Source: Tepidanaerobacter acetatoxydans Re1
GTDB taxonomy: Bacteria > Bacillota > Thermosediminibacteria > Thermosediminibacterales > Tepidanaerobacteraceae
Assembly (NCBI RefSeq): GCF_000328765.2
Contig: NC_019954.2
Span: 1,904,516 to 1,968,515 of the forward strand
Direction: 5' to 3'
DNA length: 64,000 nucleotides
A model generated the notes under the pieces. The model was not told where the DNA came from. It searched no databases and saw only the letters and a list, made by a program, of their open reading frames with translations. Below are positions 62,373 to 64,000 of this stretch, piece after piece (the stretch's first letter is position 1; each line of letters starts with the position of its first letter). The translations under genes were made by a program, and so were the position numbers.

Positions 62373-62383
62373 TTATTTAACAA
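62366..62383. promoter_or_regulatory. Rex operator of the rex-hyd operon
   Basis: TTGTTAATTATTTAACAA is a perfect palindromic Rex site. It overlaps the -35 of the predicted promoter, so NADH-free Rex would prevent transcription of the hydrogenase operon. Confidence 0.93.
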
Positions 62384-62397
62384 ATTCAATCCATAAT

Positions 62398-63456
62398 CTA
62401 CTCAATGCAACTTTCCATTTTGAAACGTTTATTTGTAACTTTGAAATTGTATTTATTGATTCCGGAACTTGCATATACTTTATAATCGCCGGTTACAAAA
62501 ACTGCCTCTATGTTTTTTTGACCATTTACAAATTTTATTCCATCACTTAACCCCATGGAAAAGACAACAGTTGACAGTGCATCCGCATCTATGGAACTAT
62601 CTGATATAATTGTTACACTCATTAAACCATTTTCTATCGGAAATCCCGTATTTGTATCTAGGATATGATGATACTTCTTTCCATTCTCTTCAAAATACCT
62701 TTCATAAGGTCCGGAAGTAACTAAGGTTTTATCTGCCACTTCTACCGTAGCAAAGATGCTTCCCCTTACATCAAAAGGATCTTGCAAGCCTATTTTCCAC
62801 GGCGTACCATCAGGTTTTGTACCTATAGCATAAAGATTGCCGCCTAAATCAATCAATCCGCTTTCTACGCCACTTTGCATTAAAACCTTAACCGACTCGT
62901 CTGCAGCATATCCTTTTGCAATTCCGCCCAAATCCAAAGCCATGCCTGCCTTTTTTAAAAATACGGCATTTTGGCTTTCATCAAGTTTTACTTGTGTGTA
63001 ATCAATCAGTGATAAAGCTTTTTTTATTTCAGTAAGCGCAGGAATATGTGCCTTATCGGTACCAATACCCCATAACCTTACCAAAGGACCCACTGTTATA
63101 TCAAATTTACCTTTTGACAGTCTGGAATACTGCAGACCCTTTTTAATAACGAAAAAAGTATCCGGGCTTACCTCGCAAAGCTCCTTTCCGGCTTTTTTGT
63201 TTAGCTCGATTAACTCGCTTGATTCAGCGTTTACCGTCATTTTTTTTTCAATATCGGCAATTCGATCAAATGCTTTATCGATAGCTTCAGAGGCATAAGG
63301 CCCAAAAGCCTCTATACTTATTACGGTATCGAGCAAAAAATTTGTCTTCGTAACCGGTTCACTGTTCTCGGAATTGCCACAAGCAGAAATACAAAAGATA
63401 AAAATAACAAGAAGGGTAAGGGCTTGTAATTTTGTTTTTAAAACATCGTATTTCAT
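62398..63456 (-). CDS. apbE: ApbE, FAD:protein FMN transferase
   Basis: This 352-residue lipoprotein attaches FMN to threonines of RnfG and RnfD. An N-terminal signal with lipobox FCISAC fixes it outside the membrane. ApbE features are FLLDTVISIEAFG, KGLQYSRLSKGKFDITVGPL, MALDLGGIAKGYAADES, and the metal site SDSSIDADALSTVVFSMG. It lies directly upstream of rex on the same strand but before the Rex operator, so it belongs to a separate unit. Its substrates are encoded 13 kb away in this window. Confidence 0.95.
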   Translation of the reverse strand: MKYDVLKTKLQALTLLVIFIFCISACGNSENSEPVTKTNFLLDTVISIEAFGPYASEAIDKAFDRIADIEKKMTVNAESSELIELNKKAGKELCEVSPDTFFVIKKGLQYSRLSKGKFDITVGPLVRLWGIGTDKAHIPALTEIKKALSLIDYTQVKLDESQNAVFLKKAGMALDLGGIAKGYAADESVKVLMQSGVESGLIDLGGNLYAIGTKPDGTPWKIGLQDPFDVRGSIFATVEVADKTLVTSGPYERYFEENGKKYHHILDTNTGFPIENGLMSVTIISDSSIDADALSTVVFSMGLSDGIKFVNGQKNIEAVFVTGDYKVYASSGINKYNFKVTNKRFKMESCIE

Positions 63457-63495
63457 ATCTATTTCCTCCCTTCGTAAAAAGTTTTTGTATTTCTG

Positions 63496-64000
63496 CTATT
63501 CCTTTATTGAGTGAATAAATATCCCGCTTTGTAATTTTGGTTCAAACCAAGTAGATTTCGGTGGCATTATCAAACCCGCATCGGCAATTTTCATAAGATC
63601 ATCTATAGGTGTAGCAAACAGTGCAAAAGCTATACGCATCTGGCCACTGTCCACACGTCTTATTAATTCCTCCACACCTTTTACTCCACCTACAAAGTCA
63701 ATCCGATCGTCAGTCCTTGGGTCAGTGATGCCAAAAACAGGTGAGATTATTAGATTGTGGAGTATTGATACATCTAAACTTTCTACAAGATCATCTCTAT
63801 TAAAGCTGTTAGTTCTAACTTTAAAGCCATACCATTGTCCGCCCATATACATACCAAAAAAATGCTTTGCTTTGGGTTTGAAAGCTTCTTTGCCTTTATA
63901 TATAAGTTCAAAATTTTTATCAATTTTCTCAAGTAATTCTTTTTCGCCAAGACCGTTTAATTTTTTTATTACTCTGTTATATTCAAGTATGGTCAGCTGT
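63496..64000 (-). CDS. DUF1015-family protein, C-terminal part (runs off the window)
   Basis: The frame is open from the window edge for 168 codons to the stop at 63496. It shows QLTILEYNRVIKKLNGLGEK, AKHFFGMYMGGQWYGFKV, LIISPVFGITDPRTDDRI, DFVGGVKGVEELIRRV and the C-terminal MPPKSTWFEPKLQSGIFIHS, all typical of DUF1015. The biochemical role of this family is not known to me. It is 39 bases before apbE, so the two may be co-transcribed. Confidence 0.9.
   Translation of the reverse strand, partial: QLTILEYNRVIKKLNGLGEKELLEKIDKNFELIYKGKEAFKPKAKHFFGMYMGGQWYGFKVRTNSFNRDDLVESLDVSILHNLIISPVFGITDPRTDDRIDFVGGVKGVEELIRRVDSGQMRIAFALFATPIDDLMKIADAGLIMPPKSTWFEPKLQSGIFIHSIKE

Overview
The window looks like part of the chromosome of a low-GC, spore-forming, strictly anaerobic member of the Clostridia. 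The evidence is a cotJABC spore-coat operon, a complete Rnf operon, an NADH-linked [FeFe] hydrogenase operon headed by rex, three sigma-54 activators with their promoters, and AGGAGG-type ribosome binding sites throughout. Gene content and order resemble Thermosediminibacterales such as Tepidanaerobacter, but the genus is an inference. No rRNA gene, tRNA gene or CRISPR array was seen.

Layout. 1-1.7 kb: a sugar-sensing pair (membrane-anchored binding protein and a truncated histidine kinase). 1.7-3.7 kb: a decayed stretch with coding remnants, an orphan AbiEi-type antitoxin and a collapsed IS110 element. 4-7.3 kb: a chemoreceptor, a flavin reductase-like protein and a pseudogene. 7.4-11.2 kb: the riboflavin operon ribD-ribE-ribBA-ribH under an FMN riboswitch with an attenuator. 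11.2-14.3 kb: a glucitol-type PTS (IIC, IIB, IIA) with a frameshifted dehydrogenase inside it. 15-23.5 kb: an operon for diaminopropionate or (N-acyl) D-amino acid breakdown (ygeX, ygeY, D-aminoacylase, two-part sodium symporter) with its sigma-54 activator. 23.6-29.5 kb: a lactose/cellobiose-family PTS operon with a DUF7916 protein, a sigma-54 promoter and a LevR-type activator.

29.6-39.4 kb holds the most notable system: a tight five-gene operon that matches a type 3 BREX phage-defence locus (brxF-brxC-pglX-pglZ-brxA) but has no brxHII helicase gene. A small stand-alone HIRAN-domain protein lies at its downstream end. Next to it, divergently, is a six-repeat glycine-rich protein of unknown function. 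40.5-45.3 kb: tyrosine phenol-lyase, an NhaC-type antiporter and a TyrR-like activator. Here the tpl promoter is a consensus sigma-54 promoter with three tandem TGTAAA-N5-TTTACA boxes upstream. 45.7-46.7 kb: cotJABC.

46.9-64 kb is the energy-conservation block. It holds rnfCDGEAB (ferredoxin:NAD+ oxidoreductase and ion pump), a formate/nitrite channel, and one long operon from rex through a DRTGG/HATPase protein, an H-cluster protein, a DRTGG protein, a PHP protein, NuoE, an HATPase, a thioredoxin-like ferredoxin and NuoF to the [FeFe] hydrogenase HydA. ApbE, which flavinylates RnfG and RnfD, and a DUF1015 protein precede rex. Perfect or near-perfect Rex operators lie at the rex promoter and twice at the formate channel promoter, so NADH/NAD+ probably controls hydrogen and formate handling together. 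The rib operon would supply the FMN that Rnf and the hydrogenase need.
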